From contig VBCA01000013.1 in the NCBI GenBank assembly GCA_005881575.1, positions 1 through 64,000 of the forward strand: a stretch of 64,000 nucleotides of DNA, given 5' to 3'. This document shows, in pieces, positions 1-7,175 of this stretch. The notes under the pieces are model-generated. The model had not been told where the DNA came from, did not search any database, and worked only from the letters and a program-made list of their open reading frames with translations. The stretch comes from Betaproteobacteria bacterium. Its GTDB lineage: Bacteria > Pseudomonadota > Gammaproteobacteria > Burkholderiales > SG8-39. A program made the position numbers and the translations under genes. Each line of letters begins with the position of its first letter. Position 1 is the first letter of the stretch.

Positions 1-347
1 CGGGCGGCAGCTATCTGCACTCGCTCAAGCTCCTCGCGGATTTCAAGGCGCGCCATCCGCACCTTCCGACCAAGTCGGGCCTGATGGTGGGCCTGGGCGA
101 GACCGACGATGAGATCCTCCAGGTTATGCGCGACCTGCGCGCCCACGGCGTGGACATGCTCACCATCGGCCAGTACCTGCAGCCTTCCGCGCACCATCTT
201 CCGGTCGCGCGCTATGTGCACCCGGAGGTCTTCGCGATGTTCGAGCGCGAGGCGCAGGCGCTCGGCTTTACCCACGCGGCGATCGGCGCCATGGTGCGCT
301 CCTCCTACCACGCCGACCGGCAGGCGCACGCGGCGGGCGTGAACTAG
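1..347 (+). CDS. lipA: Lipoyl synthase, C-terminal part (5' truncated by window edge)
   Basis: Radical-SAM enzyme that inserts two sulfurs into octanoyl groups on lipoyl domains. Only the last ~115 residues are present (reading frame from base 3). Visible family signatures are [10 protein letters not shown], the TIGQYLQPS segment, [11 protein letters not shown] and the C-terminal VRSSYHAD tail, whose Arg-Ser-Ser is conserved because the Ser ligates the auxiliary 4Fe-4S cluster. The cysteine motifs for both clusters lie upstream of the window. Its stop codon overlaps the Shine-Dalgarno site of the next gene, so the two are probably cotranscribed and coupled. Confidence 0.95.
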   Translation, partial: GGSYLHSLKLLADFKARHPHLPTKSGLMVGLGETDDEILQVMRDLRAHGVDMLTIGQYLQPSAHHLPVARYVHPEVFAMFEREAQALGFTHAAIGAMVRSSYHADRQAHAAGVN

Positions 348-353
348 GAGGAG
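346..353 (+). promoter_or_regulatory. Strong ribosome binding site for the DUF4197 gene
   Basis: AGGAGGAG lies across the lipA stop codon and 3 nt before a TTG codon at 357. It is the main reason for taking TTG 357 as the start of the next gene. Confidence 0.75.
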
Positions 354-356
354 CTC

Positions 357-1040
357 TTGCTTCGCGTTCCTGGATATCTCGTCGCGTTCCTCGTTCCGGC
401 GGCGGTGTGGGCCGCCGGCCTCGCCGACATTTCGAACCGCGACGCCATCAACGGGCTCAAGGAGGCGCTGACCCGAGGCTCCCATGCTGCCGTGGCGCGC
501 CTGGGTGTCGAGAACGGGTTTTTCGGGAACGATCGCGTCAAGATTCCTCTGCCGCCCTCCCTGCGAAGGCTCGAAGCGGTGATGCGCTCGATCGGCATGG
601 ACAGGCATGCCGACGAGCTGGTGCTGCGCATGAACCGCGCGGCCGAGGCCGCGGTGCCCGAAGCGAGGACCCTGCTCGTCGACGCAGCGAAGAAAATGAG
701 CGTACAGGACGCCAAAGGCATTCTCACGGGCGGCGACGATGCCGCGACCCAGTATTTCAAGCGCACGAGCTCCGAGCCGCTGGTCAAACGATTCCAGCCG
801 ATCGTCAAGAAGGCGATGCAAAAAGTGAACCTCGCCGAGAAGTACAACGAGATCGCCGCGAGCGGCGCGAAGCTCGGGCTGGTGAAGGAAGAAGACGCGC
901 AGCTGGAGGACTACGTCACGCGCAAAGCGCTCGACGGCCTTTTCCTCACGATCGCCGAGGAAGAGAAGAAGATCCGCCGGGATCCCGCCGGCGCAGCCTC
1001 GGAGATACTCAGGAAGGTGTTCGGAGCCGCGCGGAACTAG
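357..1040 (+). CDS. DUF4197 family protein, probably exported
   Basis: A 227-residue protein with a TTG start just after a strong AGGAGGAG site. Residues ~1-20 form a hydrophobic signal-like segment (VAFLVPAAVWAAG). The rest is a helical, charged domain matching DUF4197: the GLKEAL start, GFFGN.RVKIPLP, AKKMSVQDAKGIL and YFKRTSSEPL stretches are typical. The family is annotated as periplasmic or secreted and has no established function. It follows lipA directly, and its stop codon overlaps that of the convergent gene downstream within a shared CTAG. Confidence 0.85.
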   Translation: MLRVPGYLVAFLVPAAVWAAGLADISNRDAINGLKEALTRGSHAAVARLGVENGFFGNDRVKIPLPPSLRRLEAVMRSIGMDRHADELVLRMNRAAEAAVPEARTLLVDAAKKMSVQDAKGILTGGDDAATQYFKRTSSEPLVKRFQPIVKKAMQKVNLAEKYNEIAASGAKLGLVKEEDAQLEDYVTRKALDGLFLTIAEEEKKIRRDPAGAASEILRKVFGAARN

Positions 1041-1696
1041 AAATACACCCGCGTTCGCCCGGGATTGCGCGAGATATCGTAGAGCGCCGAGCGGGCCACG
1101 TTCGCCACCTTGCGCACGCCCGCGTGCGACAGCAGCGTCTCGCTCGCGTAGTCGCTGTCCTCGTCGCATATCAGGCGCAGCTCCACGATCGAGAGCCGCG
1201 CTGCAATAGTACGCCGCAGGATACGGTCGTTGAAGATCGCGAGCGCCGCGGCCGCCACGCGCTCCTGCGAGGGTTCCATATATCGCGCCGGGACGAGCGT
1301 GCACACGATCGTCGGCACAGCGGCCTCCGTGGCGGCGGCGATCAGGCGGGCGAACAGGCTCTCGAATTCATCGGCGGCCGACGACAGAACGTCGAGAGCT
1401 TCCCTGATCGTCCGCGCACCGCCCTGCAGCAGTCCGCTCGTCGCGATCGCCCAGCCGCCGTCGACGCAGATCCCGATATGAGTGGCCCCCGCAGGAATCG
1501 CCCGCACCCGCCCCTGCCGCAGGACCTCGGGCGGCTGGAGAACGGTGAGCTTCCAGGGATTGCGCGGCCGCGGGACGAGCGCGCTCTCGGCCTGGCCCTT
1601 TCCGAGATCGATGTTTTGCAGCGCGTCACCGAGCAGCACGAGGTGCCGGATGACATCGGGTGAGGCATTCTCTTCCTGAGTGGAATTCGGGATCAC
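1037..1696 (-). CDS. Degenerate SGNH/GDSL-hydrolase-fold protein (probable pseudoenzyme)
   Basis: A 219-residue protein. The open frame extends to 1789 inside polA, but GTG at 1696 has an AGGAGG site 4 nt upstream and is the better start. The layout follows small proteobacterial SGNH hydrolases: block I HLVLLGDALQN, block III ATHIGICVDGG, then ALAIFNDRIL and LRLICDEDSDYA near the end. In the family, block I reads GDS (nucleophile Ser) and block III reads GGND (oxyanion Asn). Here they are GDA and DGGW, so both catalytic residues are gone. The frame is intact, so this looks like a protein kept for a non-catalytic role rather than a pseudogene. It lies downstream of polA on the same strand. Fold assignment is moderate; loss of catalysis is an inference. 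Confidence 0.65.
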   Translation of the reverse strand: MIPNSTQEENASPDVIRHLVLLGDALQNIDLGKGQAESALVPRPRNPWKLTVLQPPEVLRQGRVRAIPAGATHIGICVDGGWAIATSGLLQGGARTIREALDVLSSAADEFESLFARLIAAATEAAVPTIVCTLVPARYMEPSQERVAAAALAIFNDRILRRTIAARLSIVELRLICDEDSDYASETLLSHAGVRKVANVARSALYDISRNPGRTRVYF

Positions 1697-1700
1697 GTCG

Positions 1701-1708
1701 TCCTCCTC
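1701..1708 (-). promoter_or_regulatory. Ribosome binding site setting the SGNH-like gene start
   Basis: Read on the minus strand this is GAGGAGGA, correctly spaced before GTG 1696. It argues against the longer start at 1789 that would overlap polA. Confidence 0.7.
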
Positions 1709-1742
1709 TGTAACGACCGGATGGGGTTTTCTTGTCGGCGCT

Positions 1743-4373
1743 TCAGTGCGCTTTTTCCCAATTCTCTCCCGATCCCACGTCGACGACAAGCGGTACCTTG
1801 AGCTTCGCCACGCCGCTCATCAAGTCGGGGAGTTCGGCCTTCACGCGGGCAAGCTCGCCCTGCGGAGCCTCGAGCACCAGCTCGTCGTGCACCTGCATGA
1901 TGAGCTTGGTGGAAAGCCTTTCGCGGTCCAGCCACCCCCGCACGGCGATCATCGCGAGCTTGATGAGGTCGGCAGCCGTGCCCTGCATGGGCGCGTTGAT
2001 CGCGGCGCGCTCGGCTCCGCCGCGGCGCGCGGGATTCGAGCTCTTGATCTCGGGCAGCCACAGGCGCCGCCCGAACACGGTCTCGACATAGCCCCGGTCG
2101 CGCGCGGCCTTGCGCACATCCTCCATGTATCTTGCGACGCCCGGGTAGCGGGTGAAGTAGCTTGCGATGTAGGCCTGCGCGGTGGCGCGCTCCAGGCCCA
2201 GCTGCTGCGCCAGGCCGAACGCCGACATCCCGTAGATCAGCCCGAAGTTGATCACCTTGGCGTAGCGGCGCTCTTCGGGTGTGACCTCCTGGAGCGAGCG
2301 TCCGAAAACCTCGGCCGCGGTGGCGCGGTGGATGTCTTCCCCCGCCTCGAACGCGCGCAGCAGGTTCTCGTCCCCCGAGATGTGCGCCATGATGCGCAGC
2401 TCGACCTGCGAATAGTCAGCGCTCACGATGGCGTGGCCCGGCGCGGCGACGAAGGCTTCGCGGATGCGCCGCCCCTCGGGCGTCCTCACGGGAATGTTCT
2501 GAAGGTTGGGGTCGTTCGATGCAAGGCGCCCGGTGACCGCGGTCGCTTGCCCGTAGTTGGTGTGCACCCTGCCGGTGCGCGGATTCACCATCTTCGGCAA
2601 TTTGTCCGTGTAGGTGGACTTGAGCTTGGAGATTTCGCGGTGGTCGAGGAGGATCTTCGCGAGCGGGTGATCAAGCGCGAGTTTCTCCAGCACGTCCTCG
2701 TCGGTCGAGGGCGCACCCGAAGGGGTCTTCTTGATGACGGGCATCCCTTTTTTCTCGAAGAAGATCTCGGCGATCTGTTTCGGCGAACCGAGATTGAAAG
2801 GCTGCCCCGCTTCTTTGTGGGCCCTGGCTTCAAGCTCGAGCATTTTCTGTCCTAATTCGTGGCTCATCGCGTCGAGCTGCGCCGCATCGATCAGTACCCC
2901 GTCCCTCTCCATCCTGAAGAGGACTTCGCGCGCAGGGAGCTCGATCGAGCGGTAGACGTAGAGGAGCCTTTCCGCGGCCTCGAGTTTCGGATAGAGAGCA
3001 TGGTGGATCCGGAGCGTGAGATCGGCGTCCTCCGCGGCGTAGGCCGCGGCCCGCGCGACATCGACCTGCTCGAAGGGAATGCGCCCGACGCCCGTTCCCG
3101 TCACCTCGTCGTAAGTGAGCGTTTTCAGCCCGAGATGGCGGGAGGCGAGGCTGTCCATGTCGTGGCGCGCGTGGCTCTCCAGCACGTAGGATTCGAGCAG
3201 CGTGTCGTGCGCGATGCCTCTCAAAGCGACGCCGTGGTTGGCAAGCACGTGCTGGTCGTATTTGATGTTCTGGCCGAGTTTCTTGCGGGATTCGTTCTCG
3301 AGCCAGGGTTTCAGCATCGCAAGCGCCCGCTCCACGCCCAGCTGGCCCGGCGCACCGGCGTAATTGTGCGCGAGCGGCAAGTAGGCGGCGCGGTCCGCAA
3401 GCGCGCAAAAGGACATGCCCACGAGCCGCGCCTGCATCGGTTCGAGGCTCGTCGTCTCGGTGTCGAAGGCAACGAGCTCGGCCGCTTCGAGAACCTTCAG
3501 CCAGCGCGCTAGGTCGGCCTCTTCGACGAGCGTCTCGTAGCGTCGTGCCTCGCGGTCGGGGCGGACGGGCGCGGGACTGGGCGCCGGAGGCGCGGAGGCG
3601 TCGCTGGCGGCCTCCCTCGGCCAGCTCTTGAATCCGAAATGGGCGATCAGTTCGGCGAGGCGCTTCTCGTCCCGCGGGCCGAGCTTCAGCTCCTCGAGCT
3701 TCACCGGCAACTCCAGATCGCATTTCACCGCGAGCAGTGCCTGGGCCTTGGGGAGCCAGTCGAGCGCCTTTCGCAGATTTTCGCCGACCGCGCCGCCGAT
3801 CTCATCGGAGTGCCGCACCACCTCCTCGAGCGAGCCGTATTGCTCGAGCCACTTCGCCGCGGTCTTCGGACCGACCTTGTCGACTCCAGGCACGTTGTCC
3901 ACGGAATCACCGACGAGCGTCAGGTAATCGAGCATACGCTCGGGGCGCACGCCGAACTTCGCCTGCACCCCCGCGGGATCGAGGCGCTCGTTCGACATCG
4001 TGTTGACGAGGGTCACGCGGTCGGGCGTGCCGATGACGTCGTCCGCCTCCACGCCGTCGATCTGCAGCAAAGGCCAGCCCGAGGCGCGTATTGCGTCGAG
4101 GAGCGGCCCGACCTGAGCGCCGAGATCGTCGGGCATGGGCGCCCGGTTCGCCTTGTACTGCGCGTACATCTCGTCTCGGAAGGTCTTGCCTCGCGCATCG
4201 AAGACGCATGCGAGATAGTCGGCCTTGTAGTCAGCGAGGAGGCGCCGTAGCATGTTGAGCACGCCGTAGATCGCGCCGGTGGGCTCGCCCGCCGCGTTGC
4301 GCAGGTCAGGCAACGCATGGAAGGCGCGGTACAGGTACGACGACCCGTCAACCAGCAGCAGCGTTTTTTCCAA
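1743..4373 (-). CDS. polA: DNA polymerase I, with an internal deletion in the 5'-nuclease domain
   Basis: DNA polymerase for gap filling, primer removal and repair; 876 residues against ~928 in E. coli. The start is TTG 4373, the only in-frame start after an upstream stop. The 5'-nuclease domain (~1-290) keeps the VDGSSYLYRAFH metal Asp, GVEADDVIGT and VGDSVDNVPG. It runs from GT (residue 116) straight into PDRVTLVNTM, skipping the ~26 residues that normally include STGDKD. The 3'-5' exonuclease looks intact: DTET (~304), GQNIKYD and AEDADLT. Polymerase motifs are intact: A DYSQVELR (~653), B with RRYAKVINFGLIYG, and C HDE (~827). Replicative and proofreading activities should survive, while the flap nuclease is probably lost, unless this is an assembly artefact. 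Confidence 0.95.
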   Translation of the reverse strand: MEKTLLLVDGSSYLYRAFHALPDLRNAAGEPTGAIYGVLNMLRRLLADYKADYLACVFDARGKTFRDEMYAQYKANRAPMPDDLGAQVGPLLDAIRASGWPLLQIDGVEADDVIGTPDRVTLVNTMSNERLDPAGVQAKFGVRPERMLDYLTLVGDSVDNVPGVDKVGPKTAAKWLEQYGSLEEVVRHSDEIGGAVGENLRKALDWLPKAQALLAVKCDLELPVKLEELKLGPRDEKRLAELIAHFGFKSWPREAASDASAPPAPSPAPVRPDREARRYETLVEEADLARWLKVLEAAELVAFDTETTSLEPMQARLVGMSFCALADRAAYLPLAHNYAGAPGQLGVERALAMLKPWLENESRKKLGQNIKYDQHVLANHGVALRGIAHDTLLESYVLESHARHDMDSLASRHLGLKTLTYDEVTGTGVGRIPFEQVDVARAAAYAAEDADLTLRIHHALYPKLEAAERLLYVYRSIELPAREVLFRMERDGVLIDAAQLDAMSHELGQKMLELEARAHKEAGQPFNLGSPKQIAEIFFEKKGMPVIKKTPSGAPSTDEDVLEKLALDHPLAKILLDHREISKLKSTYTDKLPKMVNPRTGRVHTNYGQATAVTGRLASNDPNLQNIPVRTPEGRRIREAFVAAPGHAIVSADYSQVELRIMAHISGDENLLRAFEAGEDIHRATAAEVFGRSLQEVTPEERRYAKVINFGLIYGMSAFGLAQQLGLERATAQAYIASYFTRYPGVARYMEDVRKAARDRGYVETVFGRRLWLPEIKSSNPARRGGAERAAINAPMQGTAADLIKLAMIAVRGWLDRERLSTKLIMQVHDELVLEAPQGELARVKAELPDLMSGVAKLKVPLVVDVGSGENWEKAH

Positions 4374-4413
4374 GGGAACTTATGAGCGACAAGATTCCGA
4401 AGTCTTTTGGCAC

Positions 4414-4449
4414 CGCCTCGCGGGAGGCGAACGCAGCAGGCGAAGCCTG
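4414..4449. repeat. Two short hairpins between divergent polA and DUF2782
   Basis: Perfect inverted repeats CGCCTC/GAGGCG (4414-4419 with 4424-4429, loop GCGG) and CAGGC/GCCTG (4437-4441 with 4445-4449, loop GAA). They lie in the 151-bp divergent intergenic region. Stems this short in GC-rich DNA can arise by chance, so a regulatory role is only a possibility. Confidence 0.3.
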
Positions 4450-4492
4450 GCGTCTGTTCCGCATTATGTCAGAATTCGTCGAGGCCACCTTC

Positions 4493-4515
4493 TGCTAGAC
4501 TCGCCACGTAAAGGA
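4493..4515 (+). promoter_or_regulatory. Candidate extended -10 promoter and RBS for DUF2782-thrB
   Basis: TGCTAGACT (4493-4501) fits an extended -10 (TGn-TAnnnT). AAAGGA at 4510-4515 is a fair Shine-Dalgarno site 9 nt before ATG 4525. No convincing -35 was seen. Confidence 0.35.
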
Positions 4516-4524
4516 ATTCAACAA

Positions 4525-4857
4525 ATGTCGCGTCGATTTCTCGCTGCGGTCCTGCTTGCCGTCGTACTGCCTGCCTGGTCACAGCAGCCGCCCAAGCTCG
4601 AACCCCTTCCCGAGATTCCGCCGCCGCCACCCGGCGTTTCTTCGGAGCAGCCGGGCGAGCCCACGGTGCGCATCCAGCCCGGCGGAGGCGACCAGGTCGA
4701 GGAGCAGCTCATCGACGGCCGGCGCGTGGTGCGCGTGACCACGCCTTTGGGCCAGGAGTACTACTTGGTCGAGGACCTGGGCGACGGCCCGGGTTTGAGA
4801 AACGAGAGCCTCGATCGCGGCGTGCGGGTACCTCTTTGGGTGATCCGCCGGTTCTGA
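4525..4857 (+). CDS. DUF2782 family small periplasmic protein
   Basis: A 110-residue protein. ATG 4525 is chosen over the much longer upstream frame because it starts a clear signal peptide (MSRRFLAAVLLAVVLPAWSQ) and has an RBS. A Pro-rich linker (~25-45) leads into a small domain with EEQLIDGRRVV and GQEYYLVED. This is the DUF2782 pattern, usually found between polA and thrB in betaproteobacteria, as here. Function is unknown; it is probably exported. It precedes thrB by 34 bp and is likely cotranscribed. Confidence 0.85.
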   Translation: MSRRFLAAVLLAVVLPAWSQQPPKLEPLPEIPPPPPGVSSEQPGEPTVRIQPGGGDQVEEQLIDGRRVVRVTTPLGQEYYLVEDLGDGPGLRNESLDRGVRVPLWVIRRF

Positions 4858-4891
4858 CGCTGGCGCCGACGGCGGCGACCGCTCGGGCATC

Positions 4892-5830
4892 ATGTCTGTC
4901 TTCACGCGCGTCACCACCGAGGAACTTTCGGCCTGGCTGAAACGCTACGCCATCGGCACGCTGGTCGATCTGAAGGGCATCGCCGCGGGGATCGAAAACA
5001 CGAACTACTTCGTCACCACCTCGAGCGGCCGCTTCGTGCTCACGCTTTTCGAGCGGCTCAGTGCGGCGGAGCTGCCCTTCTATCTGAACCTCATGGCGCA
5101 CCTTGCGCGTCACGGCATACCGTGCCCCGCGCCGATCGCCGACCGCAGCGACAAGTACCTCGGAACTTTGAACGCCAAGCCTGCCTGTTTCGTCACTTGC
5201 CTTCCCGGCGCCCCGGTGAGCTCGCCGCAGCCGCGCCACTGCGAGCAAGTCGGCGCAATCCTTGCCGACATGCATCTTGCCGGAAGAGGCTACAGCGGGA
5301 AGCTCGAGAATCCACGCGGGCCGAAGTGGTGGCGCGAGGCGGCGCGCGAAGTGACGCCGTTCCTCGACGAAGGGCACCGCAGGCTGCTTGCCTCCGAGCT
5401 CGAATTCCAGGCGCGCCACCGGACGCTCGATTTACCGCGCGGCCCCGTCCACGCCGATCTGTTCCGCGACAACGTTCTGTTCGAGGGAGATCACATCGGT
5501 GGAGTGATCGATTTTTATTTCGCAGGGATCGACGCGCTGCTCTTCGATCTCGCGGTCACGGTCAACGACTGGTGCGTGGACCCGGGAGGCGAAATCGATT
5601 CGGGGCGTGCGACCGCGCTTGTTGGGGCGTACCGCCGGACCCGCGAATTCACCCGGATCGAACTGGAAGCCTGGCCGGTGATGCTACGCGCCGCAGCCCT
5701 GCGGTTCTGGCTTTCGCGTTTGTACGATTTCTACCTGCCCCGCGCGGGCGAGCTTACCCACGCGCATGACCCGGAGCATTTTCGGCGGGTGCTCGAGGCG
5801 CGCCGCACCCGTCCTTTCCCTCTTGTTTGA
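4892..5830 (+). CDS. thrB: Homoserine kinase (APH/ChoK-fold type)
   Basis: Phosphorylates L-homoserine to O-phosphohomoserine in threonine synthesis; cytoplasmic, 312 residues. This is the aminoglycoside-phosphotransferase-like form common in proteobacteria. The opening MSVFTRVTTEELSAWL and GIAAGIENTNYF match the family. The Brenner-type motif VHADLFRDNV (~185) carries the catalytic Asp and metal Asn, and GVIDFYFAG (~205) carries the second metal Asp. No strong RBS is visible. It is probably transcribed with DUF2782 upstream and the membrane-protein gene downstream. Confidence 0.94.
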   Translation: MSVFTRVTTEELSAWLKRYAIGTLVDLKGIAAGIENTNYFVTTSSGRFVLTLFERLSAAELPFYLNLMAHLARHGIPCPAPIADRSDKYLGTLNAKPACFVTCLPGAPVSSPQPRHCEQVGAILADMHLAGRGYSGKLENPRGPKWWREAAREVTPFLDEGHRRLLASELEFQARHRTLDLPRGPVHADLFRDNVLFEGDHIGGVIDFYFAGIDALLFDLAVTVNDWCVDPGGEIDSGRATALVGAYRRTREFTRIELEAWPVMLRAAALRFWLSRLYDFYLPRAGELTHAHDPEHFRRVLEARRTRPFPLV

Positions 5831-5887
5831 AAACCGCGGCTGCACCACACTGGCGCAGATGAGCACGAGCGGAATCCAGATCTAGCG

Positions 5888-6679
5888 ATGCGCGTCGTCC
5901 CGGCGAAAAACGGCTGGTCCTGGCTGGTGAGGGGCTTTGCCCTTTTCCGCAAGAGCCCGCCGATGTGGCTGTTTCTGGTGTTCACGTACTGGATTGCTGC
6001 TACTCTTCTTGGTCAGATCCGTTACGTGGGGCCTGCCGCTTCGACGGTGTTGCTGCCGGTGTTTTTCGTCAGCTTCATGGTCATGTGCGCGGTGCTCGAC
6101 CGCGGAGGCTTGCTGCGTCCGTCACTGCTCTTCTCAGGTTTTCGAAGCGGACTGGGTACGTTGATAGCTCTGGGTGCTCTATCCCTCGTCTCGATCGTCG
6201 TCGTGCTCGGTATCGCCTCCCTTGCGGACTCGGGCGCGTTGATGACCTTGATCCTGTCCGGCCAGCAGCCCTCCGTCGAAGCTATGCAGGACGGCAGCGT
6301 TTTGAATGCGATGCTGGTCGCGGCTTTGGCCGCGACCCCGGTTGCGATGGCTTTCTGGTTTGCTCCCGTTCTCGTCGCATGGAGCCGCATCGGCGCCGCT
6401 CAATCGCTCTTCTACAGCTTCTTCGCCGTATGGCGGAATTGGCGGGCGTTCTTCGTTTATGGTGCGGTGCTCGCGCTGGCGGGGGCGGTTTTCCTGATAA
6501 TTCTCACGTTCGCGGCGCTCCTAGCCGAAGAAAAGATGCAGGTACTGCACTCCCTTGCGCTGATTCTCACCTTGGTCTCGTGGCCTACCCTGTTCGCGAG
6601 CCTGTACGCGAGTTATCGGGACATCTTCCCGGAGAACGCAGTCCCGCCCGAGCCACCGTCGCGCCGGGAGGGCGCGTAG
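5888..6679 (+). CDS. BPSS1780-like integral membrane protein
   Basis: A 263-residue protein with about six hydrophobic segments (roughly 20-40, 50-70, 90-115, 140-165, 190-215, 225-245). The N-terminal GWSWLVRGFALFRKSPPMW, the WFAPVLVAW motif and a C-terminal YRDIFPE tail match a family of uncharacterised betaproteobacterial membrane proteins usually found after thrB. The conserved hydrophilic loop between the second and third segments is short. Transport or enzymatic function is unknown. ATG 5888 has no clear RBS, so it may depend on coupling within the thrB transcript. Confidence 0.8.
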   Translation: MRVVPAKNGWSWLVRGFALFRKSPPMWLFLVFTYWIAATLLGQIRYVGPAASTVLLPVFFVSFMVMCAVLDRGGLLRPSLLFSGFRSGLGTLIALGALSLVSIVVVLGIASLADSGALMTLILSGQQPSVEAMQDGSVLNAMLVAALAATPVAMAFWFAPVLVAWSRIGAAQSLFYSFFAVWRNWRAFFVYGAVLALAGAVFLIILTFAALLAEEKMQVLHSLALILTLVSWPTLFASLYASYRDIFPENAVPPEPPSRREGA

Positions 6680-6755
6680 CCGCCGCTGATTCTGCTATCC
6701 TTCGCCGAGCTCAGACGATTCGCCGACGCGGCGCCCCCAGGCGGGAAGTAAAAAC

Positions 6756-7172
6756 TTGACCGACAAACCCTGCGAGCTATGCGATTCCCCCGGCGGGGAT
6801 TTGCTCTGGCGCGACGGGTTCTGCCGCATTGTGTTGGTCGACGATCCGGACTACCCCGGGCTTTGCCGGGTGGTCCTGGAACGGCACGTAAAGGAAATGA
6901 CCGACCTCGAGCCTGCCGAGCGCACACGACTCATGAAGGCGGTCTTCGCAACGGAGGAGGCGCTGCGCGCGCTCCTCGATCCGGACAAGGTCAACCTTGC
7001 GAGCCTCGGCAACCTCACGGCTCACCTGCACTGGCACGTGATTCCGCGCCATCAGCGCGATCGCCATTATCCCCGCCCGATCTGGGCCGAGCCCACGCGC
7101 CCGGACGCCCCGCGACGCCCGGCCCCCGAGCGCAGCGAGCTTGCAGCCGCGCTGAGGCGCAGATTGGACTGA
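6756..7172 (+). CDS. HIT family protein (nucleotide hydrolase/transferase)
   Basis: A 138-residue histidine-triad protein. The catalytic motif HLHWHVIPR is at ~93-101, with the central His the expected nucleophile for nucleoside phosphoramidates or dinucleotides. It has an N-terminal CELC pair and a Pro/Arg-rich C-terminal extension (~108-130). The TTG start at 6756 follows a GGGAAG-like RBS. The true substrate cannot be read from sequence. It is followed after 3 nt by a large uncharacterised gene, so the two are likely cotranscribed. Confidence 0.88.
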   Translation: MTDKPCELCDSPGGDLLWRDGFCRIVLVDDPDYPGLCRVVLERHVKEMTDLEPAERTRLMKAVFATEEALRALLDPDKVNLASLGNLTAHLHWHVIPRHQRDRHYPRPIWAEPTRPDAPRRPAPERSELAAALRRRLD

Positions 7173-7175
7173 TCC

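Noticed and set aside
407-1663. 418-residue plus-strand open frame overlapping DUF4197 and the SGNH-like gene
   Set aside because: Arg/Gly/Ala-rich sequence without domains; it is a frame shadow typical of GC-rich DNA.
1680-2855. 391-residue open frame antisense to polA
   Set aside because: Opposite to a conserved gene with clear motifs; no own features or RBS.
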